From assembly GCF_014646575.1 (NCBI RefSeq), contig NZ_BMNN01000001.1:868001-932000 (forward strand): a stretch of 64,000 bases of DNA. Direction: 5' to 3'. The DNA comes from Halopseudomonas pertucinogena (GTDB lineage Bacteria > Pseudomonadota > Gammaproteobacteria > Pseudomonadales > Pseudomonadaceae). Position 1 is the first letter of the stretch, and every line of letters begins with the position of its first letter. Below the pieces are notes generated by a model. It worked only from the letters and a program-made list of their open reading frames with translations. It did not search any database and was not told where the DNA came from. Made by a program: the position numbers and the translations under genes. This document shows, in pieces, positions 24,840-33,603 of the stretch.

Positions 24840-26888
24840 TTACATCACCCGCTGCCCCGGCCTGGCTCCCTCATCCGGGCTCAGCAGATAGATTTCCTCG
24901 CCGCCGGGTCCGGCCGCCAGCACCATCCCTTCGGATACGCCGAACTTCATCTTGCGCGGCGCCAGGTTGGCGACATACAGCGTCAGCCGACCTTCAAGGC
25001 TGCTCGGATCCGGATAGGCACTCTTGATCCCGGAGAACACGTTGCGCGTGGCGTCGCCGATATTCAGCGTCAGCCGCAGCAGCTTGTCCGCGCCTTCAAC
25101 AAATTCGGCCTTCTCGATCAGGGCGATGCGCAGATCCACAGCGGAGAACGCCTTGAAGTCGATTTCCGGCGCCAGAGGTTCCTTTGCCAGTTCGCCGTTG
25201 CCTTGCGGCGCCCCGGTGACGGTGGCTTCCAGATCTTCCCTGGAGGCTTCCACCATGGCTTCCACCCGGGCTGGCTCGATACGGGTCAGCAGCGGCTTGA
25301 ACGCGTTGAGCTGGTGTGCACCGAGCAGGCTGTCGAGATCTTCCCAGCGCTGCGGTGGCAGGTTGAGGAAGGCTTCGGCGTCTGCGGCCAGGTTGGGCAG
25401 CACCGGCTTGAGCAGGATGATCAGCTGACGGAACAGGTTGATGCCAAGCGAGCAGATGGCCTGCACCTCGTCCTGCCTGCCTTCCTGCTTGTTCAGTGCC
25501 CAGGGTGCCTTGTCGGCGATCCAGGCATTGGCCCTGTCTGCCAGCGCCATGATCTCGCGCATGGCGCGGGAGAAATCGCGTTTCTCGTAGGCCTCGGCAA
25601 TCGATGGGAAGGCGGCGCTGAAGGCGGCGGTCAGCTCCGGCTCCGGGTTGGCGTCGGTCATCAGGCCACCATTGCCCTTGTGAATGAACCCGGCGCAGCG
25701 GCTGGCGATGTTCACCACCTTGCCCACCAGGTCGGAGTTGACCTTCTGGATGAAGTCTTCCAGGTTCAGGTCCATGTCATCCACGCCCCGGCCGAGCTTG
25801 CAGGCGTAGTAGTAGCGAAGGTACTCGGGTGACAGGTGGTCCAGATAGGTGCGCGCCTTGATGAAGGTACCACGGGACTTGGACATCTTCTGCCCGTTCA
25901 CCGTCAGGTAGCCATGCACGTTGACGCCGGTAGGCTTGCGGTAGCCGGCACCCTCCAGCATGGCGGGCCAGAACAGGGTATGGAAGTTGATGATGTCCTT
26001 GCCGATGAAATGGTACAGCTCGGCGGTAGAGTCCTTGCCCCAGAAGGCGTCGAAGTCGAGCTCCGGACGACGGGCGCAGAGGTTCTGGAAACTGGCCATG
26101 TAACCGACCGGCGCGTCCAGCCATACATAGAAATACTTGCCCGGCTCGCCGGGGATCTCGAAGCCGAAATAGGGCGCGTCACGGCTGATGTCCCATTCCT
26201 GCAGGCCGGCATCCAGCCATTCGGCGATCTTGTTGGCAACCGCATCCTGCAGTGCGCCGCTGCGGGTCCACTGCTTGAGCATGTCCTGGAAGTCGGGCAG
26301 CGTGAAGAAGAAATGCTTGGAGTCGCGCAGCACCGGGGTCGCACCGGAGATGGCCGAGCGCGGGTCCTTCAGTTCGGTGGGCTCGTAGGTGGCGCCGCAT
26401 TTTTCGCAGTTGTCACCGTACTGGTCCTCCGCTGCGCACTTGGGGCAGGTTCCCTTGATGAAGCGGTCAGCCAGGAACATGCCCTTTTCCGGGTCGAAAT
26501 ACTGGGTTACCGAGCGGGTGCTGATGTGGCCGTTGGCCTTGAGCTTCTCGTAGATCAGTTCGGACAGTACCCGGTTCTCTTCCGAGTGGGTGGAATGGTA
26601 GTTGTCGAAATCCACCAGAAAGTCGGCAAAGTCGGCGGTGTGCTCGGCCTTGACCGCATCGATCAGTTGTTCGGGGGTGATGCCCTCCTTCTCCGCCCGC
26701 AGCATGATCGCCGAACCATGGGCGTCATCGGCGCAGACGTAGATGCACTGGTGCCCACGCAGCTTCTGGAAGCGTACCCAGATGTCGGTCTGAATGTATT
26801 CCAGCATGTGCCCCAGATGGATCGAACCGTTGGCATAGGGCAGGGCGCTGGTAACGAGGATCTGACGTTGCGGATTATTGCTGGACAT
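24840..26888 (-). CDS. metG: Methionyl-tRNA synthetase
   Basis: A 682-aa class I synthetase charging tRNA-Met. The HIGH-like motif is HLGH (residues 24-27), the zinc knuckle uses C148, C151, C161 and C164, and KMSKSRG is near residue 330. The C-terminal 110 residues form the tRNA-binding OB-fold ([20 protein letters not shown]) that dimerises the enzyme. ATG 26888 matches the family start; an upstream in-frame GTG would add only two residues. Confidence 0.98.
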   Translation of the reverse strand: MSSNNPQRQILVTSALPYANGSIHLGHMLEYIQTDIWVRFQKLRGHQCIYVCADDAHGSAIMLRAEKEGITPEQLIDAVKAEHTADFADFLVDFDNYHSTHSEENRVLSELIYEKLKANGHISTRSVTQYFDPEKGMFLADRFIKGTCPKCAAEDQYGDNCEKCGATYEPTELKDPRSAISGATPVLRDSKHFFFTLPDFQDMLKQWTRSGALQDAVANKIAEWLDAGLQEWDISRDAPYFGFEIPGEPGKYFYVWLDAPVGYMASFQNLCARRPELDFDAFWGKDSTAELYHFIGKDIINFHTLFWPAMLEGAGYRKPTGVNVHGYLTVNGQKMSKSRGTFIKARTYLDHLSPEYLRYYYACKLGRGVDDMDLNLEDFIQKVNSDLVGKVVNIASRCAGFIHKGNGGLMTDANPEPELTAAFSAAFPSIAEAYEKRDFSRAMREIMALADRANAWIADKAPWALNKQEGRQDEVQAICSLGINLFRQLIILLKPVLPNLAADAEAFLNLPPQRWEDLDSLLGAHQLNAFKPLLTRIEPARVEAMVEASREDLEATVTGAPQGNGELAKEPLAPEIDFKAFSAVDLRIALIEKAEFVEGADKLLRLTLNIGDATRNVFSGIKSAYPDPSSLEGRLTLYVANLAPRKMKFGVSEGMVLAAGPGGEEIYLLSPDEGARPGQRVM

Positions 26889-27050
26889 GGGCACTCGGCT
26901 TCTGATGAATAAACGGGTGAAAGCCCGTAATGATACCTGCTTGGCATTCCCGGGTCATCTGCGCTGATGTGGGCCGTCGCGGCATTACGTATCATCCGGA
27001 CTGGATTTCAGCCTGGCTGAACCGGACCTTCCGAAAAGGAGTTTCGTTGC

Positions 27051-27893
27051 ATGACATGGACACGCTTCAGCTATATCTGCCGCAAGGCGTTAGTTGATAT
27101 CGAAGGCGGACTGCCCATCAGGGAAAGCCTGCTCAGGGCCGAATCGGACGCGGGCTCGGAGTTGTATGGGAAACGACCCGCGGCTGGCTCCCTGCCTCGT
27201 ACCCTGCTTGACCGGATGAAGGCCTCATCAAACCGCGAAAATATAATCAGCGCGCTGCGCATATATGGCCAACCGGGCATTGCAGACCGGCTGGATGAGC
27301 CTTTGCAGTTCAAGCGCATCGTCGCCTATCTCGGCCTCGTGGTATTGGTCTTCCATGCGGTAGGAGCGGTGTATGCGTTGCGCGTCATTCCCGCCTTTAC
27401 CGAGGTTCTGGGCACGTTTGAAGGTGTGCGGCTGCCCACGCGGCTTGTGTACTTTCAGGAGTACTGGATGACTCAGACCGCATTGATGAGCCTGTTGCTG
27501 CTGCTATGCATGCTCTCGGTGCTGGAAGTAAGGCGGCTCTTTCGCTTCCGGGATGACGTGGAGAAAAAACCATCAGGACGGTTGCTGCTCGGACCGGGGA
27601 TAAAACCTGTTTACAGGCGGGTGCAGAGCGTGCTGCGCTTTCCCGTTGAACTCGGGACCGGGAGTTCACGGGATGCGGTAATGGACCAGTTGAGCAGGGC
27701 CCGGTCAGCGGGGATGGACATGGCCATCGAAGTTCGGGAGTTGCTGCACGTTGAAATGCGGGAGTTGGTCAGGTGCTGTGAAAGGCAGCTGAAAGTCATG
27801 TCCTGCGCCGTGGCCTTGATTGTGCTGCTGTCCGTTGCGTTGTTTCTCGTCAGCGCCTACGCGCCTGTTTTCATCCTGGGAGAGGTCATATGA
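27051..27893 (+). CDS. Short GspF/PilC-like type II secretion/pilus platform protein
   Basis: A 280-aa membrane protein with three predicted TM helices (about 90-111, 140-158, 250-275). The stretch [20 protein letters not shown] after TM1 and the C-terminal [11 protein letters not shown] match the GspF/PilC pattern (P-x-F-x-LG at the end). The first F domain ([15 protein letters not shown]...) is recognisable but poor, and the N-terminal 60-odd residues of a normal PilC (about 400 aa) are missing. GGAG precedes the ATG. Its stop overlaps the following pilin gene by 4 bp. It probably anchors assembly of that pilin, perhaps with an ATPase encoded elsewhere. Confidence 0.65.
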   Translation: MTWTRFSYICRKALVDIEGGLPIRESLLRAESDAGSELYGKRPAAGSLPRTLLDRMKASSNRENIISALRIYGQPGIADRLDEPLQFKRIVAYLGLVVLVFHAVGAVYALRVIPAFTEVLGTFEGVRLPTRLVYFQEYWMTQTALMSLLLLLCMLSVLEVRRLFRFRDDVEKKPSGRLLLGPGIKPVYRRVQSVLRFPVELGTGSSRDAVMDQLSRARSAGMDMAIEVRELLHVEMRELVRCCERQLKVMSCAVALIVLLSVALFLVSAYAPVFILGEVI

Positions 27894-28366
27894 AACCGGA
27901 AGGATTTACGCTCATCGAACTCATGGTAGTTGTCGCCATCATCGGGGTTCTCGCATCGATTGCGCTGCCCAGTTATCAGCAGTACATACAGCGCAGCGAA
28001 GTGACGGAGGCGATGAGCATAAGCAGCCCGATACGTGACACGGTTGCCAGCCAGTATGCGGAACGGTTGACGTTCCCGGCGGACAATGCAGCGGCCGGTG
28101 TGCCGGAGCCCCGGTTCCTGATCGGGAATCGAGTCACCGGGGTGGTTCTGGAGCAGGGGGCCGTACATGTGACCATGGGCAACAAGGCCTCTGCACCCTT
28201 GCAGGGCAAGACACTGACCTATCGTCCGGCGGTGGTTACCGGCAGCCCGACCAGCCCTATTGCCTGGCTGTGCGGCTATGATGAGCCGGTACCCGGGATG
28301 GAGGCCGTCGGCGAGAACAGAACGGATATCGACGCTCTGCTGCTGCCGGGAGCCTGCAGGAAGTAG
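27890..28366 (+). CDS. Type IV pilin-like protein (prepilin)
   Basis: A 158-aa type IVa prepilin. The short leader MKPEG is cut before F6 by prepilin peptidase; E10 is the conserved Glu+5. The hydrophobic spine [20 protein letters not shown] is followed by an alpha/beta globular head. C128 and C156 would close a C-terminal disulfide loop of 27 residues, as in PilA. It could be a major pilin or a minor pilin/pseudopilin. It is translationally coupled to the GspF-like gene, and no pilB, pilD or pilT is in this window. Confidence 0.9.
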   Translation: MKPEGFTLIELMVVVAIIGVLASIALPSYQQYIQRSEVTEAMSISSPIRDTVASQYAERLTFPADNAAAGVPEPRFLIGNRVTGVVLEQGAVHVTMGNKASAPLQGKTLTYRPAVVTGSPTSPIAWLCGYDEPVPGMEAVGENRTDIDALLLPGACRK

Positions 28367-28370
28367 AACA

Positions 28371-28395
28371 GCCACCCCGGATTAACCGGGGTGGC
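28371..28395. terminator. Bidirectional terminator hairpin
   Basis: A perfect 10-bp stem GCCACCCCGG / CCGGGGTGGC with loop ATTAA lies between the convergent pilin and YeaQ-like genes. T-tracts are absent. Confidence 0.7.
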
Positions 28396-28400
28396 CCTGC

Positions 28401-28652
28401 TCAGGCCTTCTTGAAGACGCCCAGCGCCCGGAGGATGAATATCAGCAACACCGCTCCGCCTACAGCTATCAGGAAGCGAACGATCGTACCGCCGTCAAGA
28501 CCGAGCATGCCTGCAATCCAGAAACCCAGCCAGGACCCGACGATGCCGACCAGCACGTTGGCGATGATGCCCATCTGGGCGTTCGTTTTCATGATGATGC
28601 TGGCGAGCCAGCCGACGATGCCACCGATGATCAGGGAAACTATCCAACCCAT
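28401..28652 (-). CDS. GlsB/YeaQ/YmgE family small membrane protein
   Basis: An 83-aa glycine-rich protein with three short TM helices; hallmark segments are GWIVSLIIGGIVGWLASIIM and NVLVGIVGSWLGFWIAG. The family is called transglycosylase-associated by old naming, with stress-inducible but unclear function. ATG 28652 has AGAGGTA upstream and starts with the family's usual MGW. Confidence 0.93.
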   Translation of the reverse strand: MGWIVSLIIGGIVGWLASIIMKTNAQMGIIANVLVGIVGSWLGFWIAGMLGLDGGTIVRFLIAVGGAVLLIFILRALGVFKKA

Positions 28653-28769
28653 TTCCGTACCTCTCGCTTCGTTGATGTCAGTTGTGAGTAAAGCAGATAA
28701 CCCAAACATTCGCCCGCAGGGCGGTTCCTATACTGAGTATGAATATCGGCCGAGGTTCTGGAGGGGTAC

Positions 28770-29102
28770 ATGAAATTCATCTTCGAGGTGCGCATAAAAG
28801 AGGGGCACACCGCCGAACAGTATGCGGACGCCTGGGTAAGGGCCAGCGAGATCATTCAGCGCGCACCGGGGGCCCGGGGCACCGAGCTGCATCGCAAGAT
28901 CGGTGATCCGATGACGCTCATCGCCATTGCCAGCTGGGACAGCAAGGAGCAGCGCGATGCCATGGAAGGTCAGCACAATCCGGACGTGGCTGCCATCATC
29001 CGGAGTGCGGCACCGTTCTGCGAGATTCGGCCGCTGGGTGAGTTCGAGGACCCGGAATGGGTGGTCAGACCCGGGGGCGACGCCCGTTCGGCAGAACAGT
29101 GA
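28770..29102 (+). CDS. Antibiotic biosynthesis monooxygenase (ABM) fold protein
   Basis: A 110-aa ferredoxin-like dimeric alpha/beta-barrel protein. MKFIFEVRIKEGHTAEQYADAW is the first strand-helix, GTELHRKIGDPMTLIAIASWDS the middle strands. Known members oxidise quinone-like small molecules or bind heme; no specific site is evident. GGAGGGG lies upstream of the ATG. It is divergent from the YeaQ-like gene. Confidence 0.75.
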   Translation: MKFIFEVRIKEGHTAEQYADAWVRASEIIQRAPGARGTELHRKIGDPMTLIAIASWDSKEQRDAMEGQHNPDVAAIIRSAAPFCEIRPLGEFEDPEWVVRPGGDARSAEQ

Positions 29103-29152
29103 GGTACGATTTGCCGTAATATCGCAAGCCACTCATCAAGAAGGAAGTGCGC

Positions 29153-29593
29153 ATGAAGTGGAAGTCAGCAATGGTCGGCCTGTCGATGCTGGCCGCCGCC
29201 TCGGTACAGGCCGACGCCCGGGGGCTGTGGAGTACCGAGGACAATCAGGGGCGGGTGGAAATCAGCCAGTGCGGAAGCAGCCTGTGCGGCAACCTGGTGT
29301 GGCTGGAGGATGCACTGGACCAGCAGGGCCGACCCAGACGCGACGCCAGAAACCCGGACGAGTCGCTGCGCGACCGGCCCCTTGAGGGGCTGCGCATTCT
29401 CTGGGACATGCAGCCCAGCGGTGACGGTCGGACCTGGAAGGACGGCCGGGTCTACGACCCCGAGAGCGGCAAGACCTACCAGGGCCGCATTACCCTTGAG
29501 AAGCCGGATGTGCTGAAGCTGCGCGGGTTTGTGGGCGCGCCCATGTTCGGCCGCACCTCTACCTGGACGCGGGTCGAGCAGGCGGCGGAGTAA
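29153..29593 (+). CDS. DUF2147 family secreted protein
   Basis: A 146-aa protein with a signal peptide (residues 1-20, cleavage after VQA). Family landmarks are RGLWSTEDNQGRVEISQCGSSLCGNLVWL, GLRILWDMQPSGDGRTWKDGRVYDPESGKTY and LKLRGFVGAPMFGRTSTWTR; C39 and C44 may form a disulfide. The lipocalin-like beta fold suggests binding of a small ligand in the periplasm. The function is unknown. Confidence 0.88.
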   Translation: MKWKSAMVGLSMLAAASVQADARGLWSTEDNQGRVEISQCGSSLCGNLVWLEDALDQQGRPRRDARNPDESLRDRPLEGLRILWDMQPSGDGRTWKDGRVYDPESGKTYQGRITLEKPDVLKLRGFVGAPMFGRTSTWTRVEQAAE

Positions 29594-29599
29594 GAGCAA

Positions 29600-30751
29600 C
29601 TACAGCTGTCGCGCCAGCTTCAGCATGAGCACGGTCAGCAGCAGGTAGGCCGCGGACCAGCTCGCCGCCGAGATGCTCAACAGCAAGGGGTGGGCAAAGG
29701 GCATGTCGCCACTCAGGTAGCGTGCCAGGCTGGCGAGGGCGATCAATCCGGTGATGCAGAGCACCCAGCCCGTGGGCGGCGGCGTCCGGCTGGTGCGCTG
29801 GAAATACAGGCGCAGCATGATGCTGGTCGACAGGGTGCCGAGCCCGCCGACGGTTATCAGGTGGAGCGCTGCCGTGGGCGAACGGCCGGCCACGAAGGCG
29901 ATGCCGCTGGCCAGACTGCCCAGCTCCAACCAGAGATAACCGACCCCGAACGCCAGCACATCCGGCCTGGAAGCGCATTTCCACAACTGCCAGCGCAGGC
30001 TGCGTACCGCCAGCACCAGGCTCGCCCCGACAAGCAGCACACCGGCGAGGGGGTAGCTGGTCTCTGCCGGCAGACCCGGTATCAGCAGCACGATAATGGA
30101 CGCCCCGAGAAGAATGATCAGCGCGCCCTCCAGGCGGGGCTGCAGACGGGCCCGAAGCTCGATGCCGCGCTGCTCCAGCGTATGGGCCGCAGCCGGTGCG
30201 ATGACGCGCCCGCCGATGAAACTCATGAGCAACAGCAGACAGATCACGCCCACATGCAGAAGCCGGCCCGGATCGAGGCGGATGTGCGCCGCCAGTGCCG
30301 GCATCAGTTTCCATGTGAGTGCCAGCAAGGCTGCCAGCAACGGCAACAGGCAGAGCGTGAGAATGAGCGGCGCGGTAATGCGGTTGCGCCATTGCCTGGC
30401 GGTGCTGAATCGCGGCACCACATGCCAGGCGAGCAGCAGTGCGAAGCTGACGCTCAACGCAGTGGGCAGCAACTGGTCAGGGCAGGGAATGCGCAGCAGC
30501 CGGGCGGCAAGCCACAGGCCGAGCAGCGGATAGAGGATGCGGGCAGGCTGGGAGCCGAGCGTGTAACCGGCGATGAGCGCCAGAGCGAAGCCGAAGATCA
30601 GTTCGAAGCCGTGGCCGGGGCCGACCAGCCCTGCGGGCCAGCCGGTGCCGGAAAGTACCGCCCATATCGAGAATGGCACTGCGAGGCTGGCCAGTAGTGC
30701 AGCCAGCGGGAAGAACAGCAGAAAGGCCGGTCGTTTTGCAGGATTGCTCAT
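29600..30751 (-). CDS. NnrS family heme/copper-type membrane protein
   Basis: A 383-aa protein with about eleven to twelve TM helices. The N-terminal HGFELIFGFALALIAGY and following histidines match NnrS, a heme- and copper-containing protein that protects against nitrosative stress in denitrifiers. No nitrite or NO reductase gene is in the window, so this is a stand-alone, possibly general NO-stress copy. Convergent with the DUF2147 gene. Confidence 0.82.
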   Translation of the reverse strand: MSNPAKRPAFLLFFPLAALLASLAVPFSIWAVLSGTGWPAGLVGPGHGFELIFGFALALIAGYTLGSQPARILYPLLGLWLAARLLRIPCPDQLLPTALSVSFALLLAWHVVPRFSTARQWRNRITAPLILTLCLLPLLAALLALTWKLMPALAAHIRLDPGRLLHVGVICLLLLMSFIGGRVIAPAAAHTLEQRGIELRARLQPRLEGALIILLGASIIVLLIPGLPAETSYPLAGVLLVGASLVLAVRSLRWQLWKCASRPDVLAFGVGYLWLELGSLASGIAFVAGRSPTAALHLITVGGLGTLSTSIMLRLYFQRTSRTPPPTGWVLCITGLIALASLARYLSGDMPFAHPLLLSISAASWSAAYLLLTVLMLKLARQL

Positions 30752-30821
30752 CGGGCAGCGCCGTAACGGAAGACACCTCCATGCTAACGCGCAGACCCGC
30801 TGCAGGCCACCCGGGCGCGGC

Positions 30822-31385
30822 TCAGTTCAGCACGTTGTCCAGAATGGTGTAGACCAGCCCGGTAGTGACGGCGACCAGCACCAGATCCCGTCCGGCACTG
30901 TGCCATTCGTAACCGGGATACTGGGGCAGATGTTTCAGCTGACCCGGCGGTACGCGATGGTGCCAGCCGTGGGGCAATGGTCGACCCACCACCAGATGCA
31001 TGTGGCGCGGCAGTGGTGGGCCGGGGCGCAGGTAATGACTGCTGCGGTTTATATCCCGGCGCATCTGGTCCCGGTGCGGCGGACCGCGATGATGGGGCGG
31101 CCGATGGTGATGCGAAGGCCGGTGCTCATGCGGGTGTTGGTGGACGCGGGGCGGCGGTGAACGGTGCATCTCGCGCTGGTTCTGCCAGAGCCATTGGCTC
31201 TGCCCCTGCTGGCTGCGGTGCTGCTGCGGGGGATAGCGATGCTGCTGATGGCGATGCTGGTGCTTATGGGAATGGCGCTGATCGTAACCCTTGCCCGCCG
31301 CGTAGGGCGCGGCAGCGACCGAAGCAGTGCCGACAAGCAGAGCCATGGCGGCGAACAGGCCAATGGCCAGACGAAGTGATTTCAT
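30822..31385 (-). CDS. CigR/RcnB family histidine-rich periplasmic protein
   Basis: A 187-aa protein with a signal peptide (cleavage near AAA-PY). Residues 35-115 are exceptionally rich in His, Gln, Arg and Pro (for example HSHKHQHRHQQHRY), a likely metal-binding, disordered segment. The C-terminal part (HLVVGRPLPHGWHHRVPPGQLKHLPQYPGYEW, then DLVLVAVTTGLVYTILDNVL) is the RcnB/CigR core with a terminal hydrophobic helix. A role in Ni/Co or envelope homeostasis is inferred from the family. Confidence 0.82.
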   Translation of the reverse strand: MKSLRLAIGLFAAMALLVGTASVAAAPYAAGKGYDQRHSHKHQHRHQQHRYPPQQHRSQQGQSQWLWQNQREMHRSPPPRVHQHPHEHRPSHHHRPPHHRGPPHRDQMRRDINRSSHYLRPGPPLPRHMHLVVGRPLPHGWHHRVPPGQLKHLPQYPGYEWHSAGRDLVLVAVTTGLVYTILDNVLN

Positions 31386-31522
31386 GGCGATGCCCTCTCT
31401 ACTGTCAGGTTTGACCGGGCCGGAGCAAGGTAATTCCCCGGCCGGTGCGCAGCCAGAATAGGCCAGCGGGGCAACGAAAGGGTGTTTGTAAAGGCATCTT
31501 TACCCGGATTTACCTGCGCCGG

Positions 31523-31774
31523 TCACTGCTCGTCCAGCTCCGACAGCGCGTCTGGGTTGTTGCGGAATGCCTTGGCAAACAGGTCGCGGTGCCGGGCCAT
31601 GAAAATTCCGGCTTCCTCGGCCTGGGTTTCATTGAGCGAGGGCACTGCCCGACTCAATACCTCGCTGAGCCGCTCGGCCAGCTCGAGCATCTTGTCATGA
31701 CGGTCGGCTTCGGCTTTATCCATGAACAGGCGCTCCGGGTCTCTGCTGCTTCGATACACTGTTTCAACGGCCAT
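31523..31774 (-). CDS. yebG: YebG family SOS-induced DNA-damage protein
   Basis: An 83-aa protein starting MAVETVYRSSRDPERLFMDK, with the family core EADRHDKMLELAERLSEVL. YebG is a LexA-regulated protein of unknown biochemical role. The assignment is supported by a LexA-type box 28 bp upstream. Confidence 0.9.
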   Translation of the reverse strand: MAVETVYRSSRDPERLFMDKAEADRHDKMLELAERLSEVLSRAVPSLNETQAEEAGIFMARHRDLFAKAFRNNPDALSELDEQ

Positions 31775-31801
31775 CTGTTACCTCTGGCGTGGATATTGTT
31801 G

Positions 31802-31817
31802 CTGGATGACTATACAG
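31802..31817 (-). promoter_or_regulatory. LexA-binding site (SOS box) upstream of yebG
   Basis: On the minus strand CTGTATAGTCATCCAG matches the CTGT-N8-ACAG operator with one mismatch (CCAG) and a strong left half, CTGTATA. It ends 28 bp before the yebG start, well placed for repression. Confidence 0.75.
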
Positions 31818-31900
31818 TGTCTGTTCAAGGTTGGCCACACGGAGTTCCGGCTGTTTGATATCATCCGTGTCCATTTCTCGACTCAGCCAAGCGGGGCGCG

Positions 31901-32521
31901 ATGAGCATTGAAACCTGGATGGCGTTCTTCCTGGCGTGCTGGATCATAAGCCTGACTCCCGGCGCGGGGGCGGTGGCGTCGATGGCCAGCGGACTGAATT
32001 ACGGATTTTTCCGCGGCTACTGGAACGCCCTGGGCCTGCAGCTGGCGCTGCTGATGCAGATTGCGGTGGTGGCGGCGGGCGTCGGCGCAATCATCGCCAC
32101 CTCGGCGCTGGGCTTTGCGCTGATCAAATGGTTCGGTGTGGTGTACCTGCTGTACCTGGCCTGGCGCCAGTGGCAGGCACCGGTTCAGCAATTGCGGCCT
32201 GATGCCAGGCCCATCGGGCGGCCGCTGAGCCTGATTCTGCGCGGTTTCGTGATCAACGCCAGCAACCCCAAGGCAATCGTTTTCATCCTCGCCGTGCTGC
32301 CGCAGTTTGTCGATCCGGCCCGCCCGCTGGTCGAGCAGTACCTGATTCTTGCGGTGACGATGGTGATCGTGGATCTGGTGGTCATGGCCGGCTATACCGG
32401 GCTTGCCGCGCGGGCGATGCGGGTGCTCGACTCGCCGCGGCGCCAGCGGCAGGTCAACCGCAGCTTTGCCGTGATGTATGGCGTCGCGGCGGGCCTGCTG
32501 GCTACCGTGCGGCGGGTCTGA
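31901..32521 (+). CDS. LysE/RhtB family amino-acid exporter
   Basis: A 206-aa protein with six TM helices. The N-terminal WIISLTPGAGAVASMASGLNYG is the LysE signature; LRGFVINASNPKAIVFILAVLPQFV is the conserved central loop. It probably exports an amino acid such as homoserine or threonine; the substrate is not predictable. Divergent from yebG. Confidence 0.92.
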   Translation: MSIETWMAFFLACWIISLTPGAGAVASMASGLNYGFFRGYWNALGLQLALLMQIAVVAAGVGAIIATSALGFALIKWFGVVYLLYLAWRQWQAPVQQLRPDARPIGRPLSLILRGFVINASNPKAIVFILAVLPQFVDPARPLVEQYLILAVTMVIVDLVVMAGYTGLAARAMRVLDSPRRQRQVNRSFAVMYGVAAGLLATVRRV

Positions 32522-32524
32522 CCA

Positions 32525-32971
32525 CTACTCCCAGTCGGGCTGCTCGATATGGCAGCTGGTGATGATCCAGTTGACGCCGAAGCGGTCGGTCAACATGCCG
32601 AAGCCCTGTGCCCAGAAACTGGGGCCGAATGGCATCAGCGTTTCGCCCCCGTCCGAAAGGCGGTTGTAGATCTGCTCCGCTTCCAGCAGATCGTCGTAGT
32701 ACATCTGCACGTACATCCCCTGGGGCGGCTGGTACGACCCGGGTGGAGCATCGGAGCCCATGATCACCTGATCGCCGACCTGCAGCTCGCCGTGCAGCAC
32801 CTTGTCCAGCCAGGTGTCTGCGGTACCGGTGCCGTCCGGCGCTTCCTGATAGGTATGGATCTGCCCGAGTGTGCCGCCCAGTTCGGTCGCATAGAACTGC
32901 AGGGCTTCGCGGCAGTTACCGGGAAAGGTCAGATAGATGGCCAGGCTGCTGGGGCGATGGGGTTTGTTCAT
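32525..32971 (-). CDS. VOC family protein (PhnB-like)
   Basis: A 148-aa PhnB/3-demethylubiquinone-methyltransferase-like VOC protein: LAIYLTFPGNCREALQFYATELGG, then MGSDAPPG, and a C-terminal WAQGFGMLTDRFGVNWII. Metal-site residues of glyoxalase I are not conserved, and the function of this branch is unknown. Convergent with the LysE gene, with only three bases between. Confidence 0.87.
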   Translation of the reverse strand: MNKPHRPSSLAIYLTFPGNCREALQFYATELGGTLGQIHTYQEAPDGTGTADTWLDKVLHGELQVGDQVIMGSDAPPGSYQPPQGMYVQMYYDDLLEAEQIYNRLSDGGETLMPFGPSFWAQGFGMLTDRFGVNWIITSCHIEQPDWE

Positions 32972-33062
32972 GAAGCGCCTCGCTGTTGATGGTCAGAATG
33001 AAAGGGTTCTGTCCTGTTGATCGGGCGAGGCGGAGGGAGTTCAGGCGTATTGATGAGTGGTC

Positions 33063-33086
33063 GGAGCAGGCGGTTGGGCCTGCTCC
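33063..33086. terminator. Hairpin after the META-domain lipoprotein gene
   Basis: A perfect 9-bp stem GGAGCAGGC / GCCTGCTCC with a 6-nt loop, starting seven bases past the stop on the minus strand. No T-tract is present. Confidence 0.5.
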
Positions 33087-33093
33087 GGGCGGC

Positions 33094-33546
33094 TTACTCG
33101 CCTGACGGTTTGAACACCATGATGCCGGCGTCGTTGATCAGCGTCAGGCGCACTTTCTTCGGGTCGTACTGGATCTTCAGCGGTTGCTGCAGACGCGCCT
33201 TTATTGCGCTTTCCCGGGCCATCAGCTCGGATTCGCAGGCCATCATGGTCTGCATCAGGTTGCCCACTTCCAGCCGGTCTTCCTTCAGCTGGTAATCGCC
33301 ACCCATGCCGTTGCAGCTGTTGCTCACGCCCAGGCGATCCGCCTGGAAGCTCAGCTGGATCGGCGCACGGTCGCCGCCCTGCAGGCTGGCGTCCGGATGG
33401 CCGTCGGCATCGGTGGCCTCGGCCAGTGACCAGTCGTGCTGGGTCAGGGTGGACAGGGAAACGGTCTGGGTGCTGCCACAGCCGGCAAGTGCCAGGGCCA
33501 GGATCATGGACGCCGGCAGCAGGCGCCCGGAAATGAAGTTGCTCAT
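33094..33546 (-). CDS. META-domain (HslJ-like) lipoprotein
   Basis: A 150-aa protein with a lipoprotein signal ending LALAGC (C23). A META domain follows (HDWSLAEATDADG, LSFQADRLGVSNSCNGMGGDYQL, NLMQTMMACESELMARE, ending VRLTLINDAGIMVFK). HslJ-like proteins are outer-membrane lipoproteins linked to heat or novobiocin resistance. Two extra Cys in the domain may pair. Confidence 0.88.
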   Translation of the reverse strand: MSNFISGRLLPASMILALALAGCGSTQTVSLSTLTQHDWSLAEATDADGHPDASLQGGDRAPIQLSFQADRLGVSNSCNGMGGDYQLKEDRLEVGNLMQTMMACESELMARESAIKARLQQPLKIQYDPKKVRLTLINDAGIMVFKPSGE

Positions 33547-33603
33547 GGTTTCTCCAGAAAATCTGATCCGCTATCCTGCCTCACTCCGGCGCGCAGGTCG
33601 AGA

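Noticed and set aside
26895-27050. Sigma-54 promoter before the GspF-like/pilin cassette
   Set aside because: A TTGGCAT is present near 26940, but the matching GC of the -12 element is missing at the right spacing.
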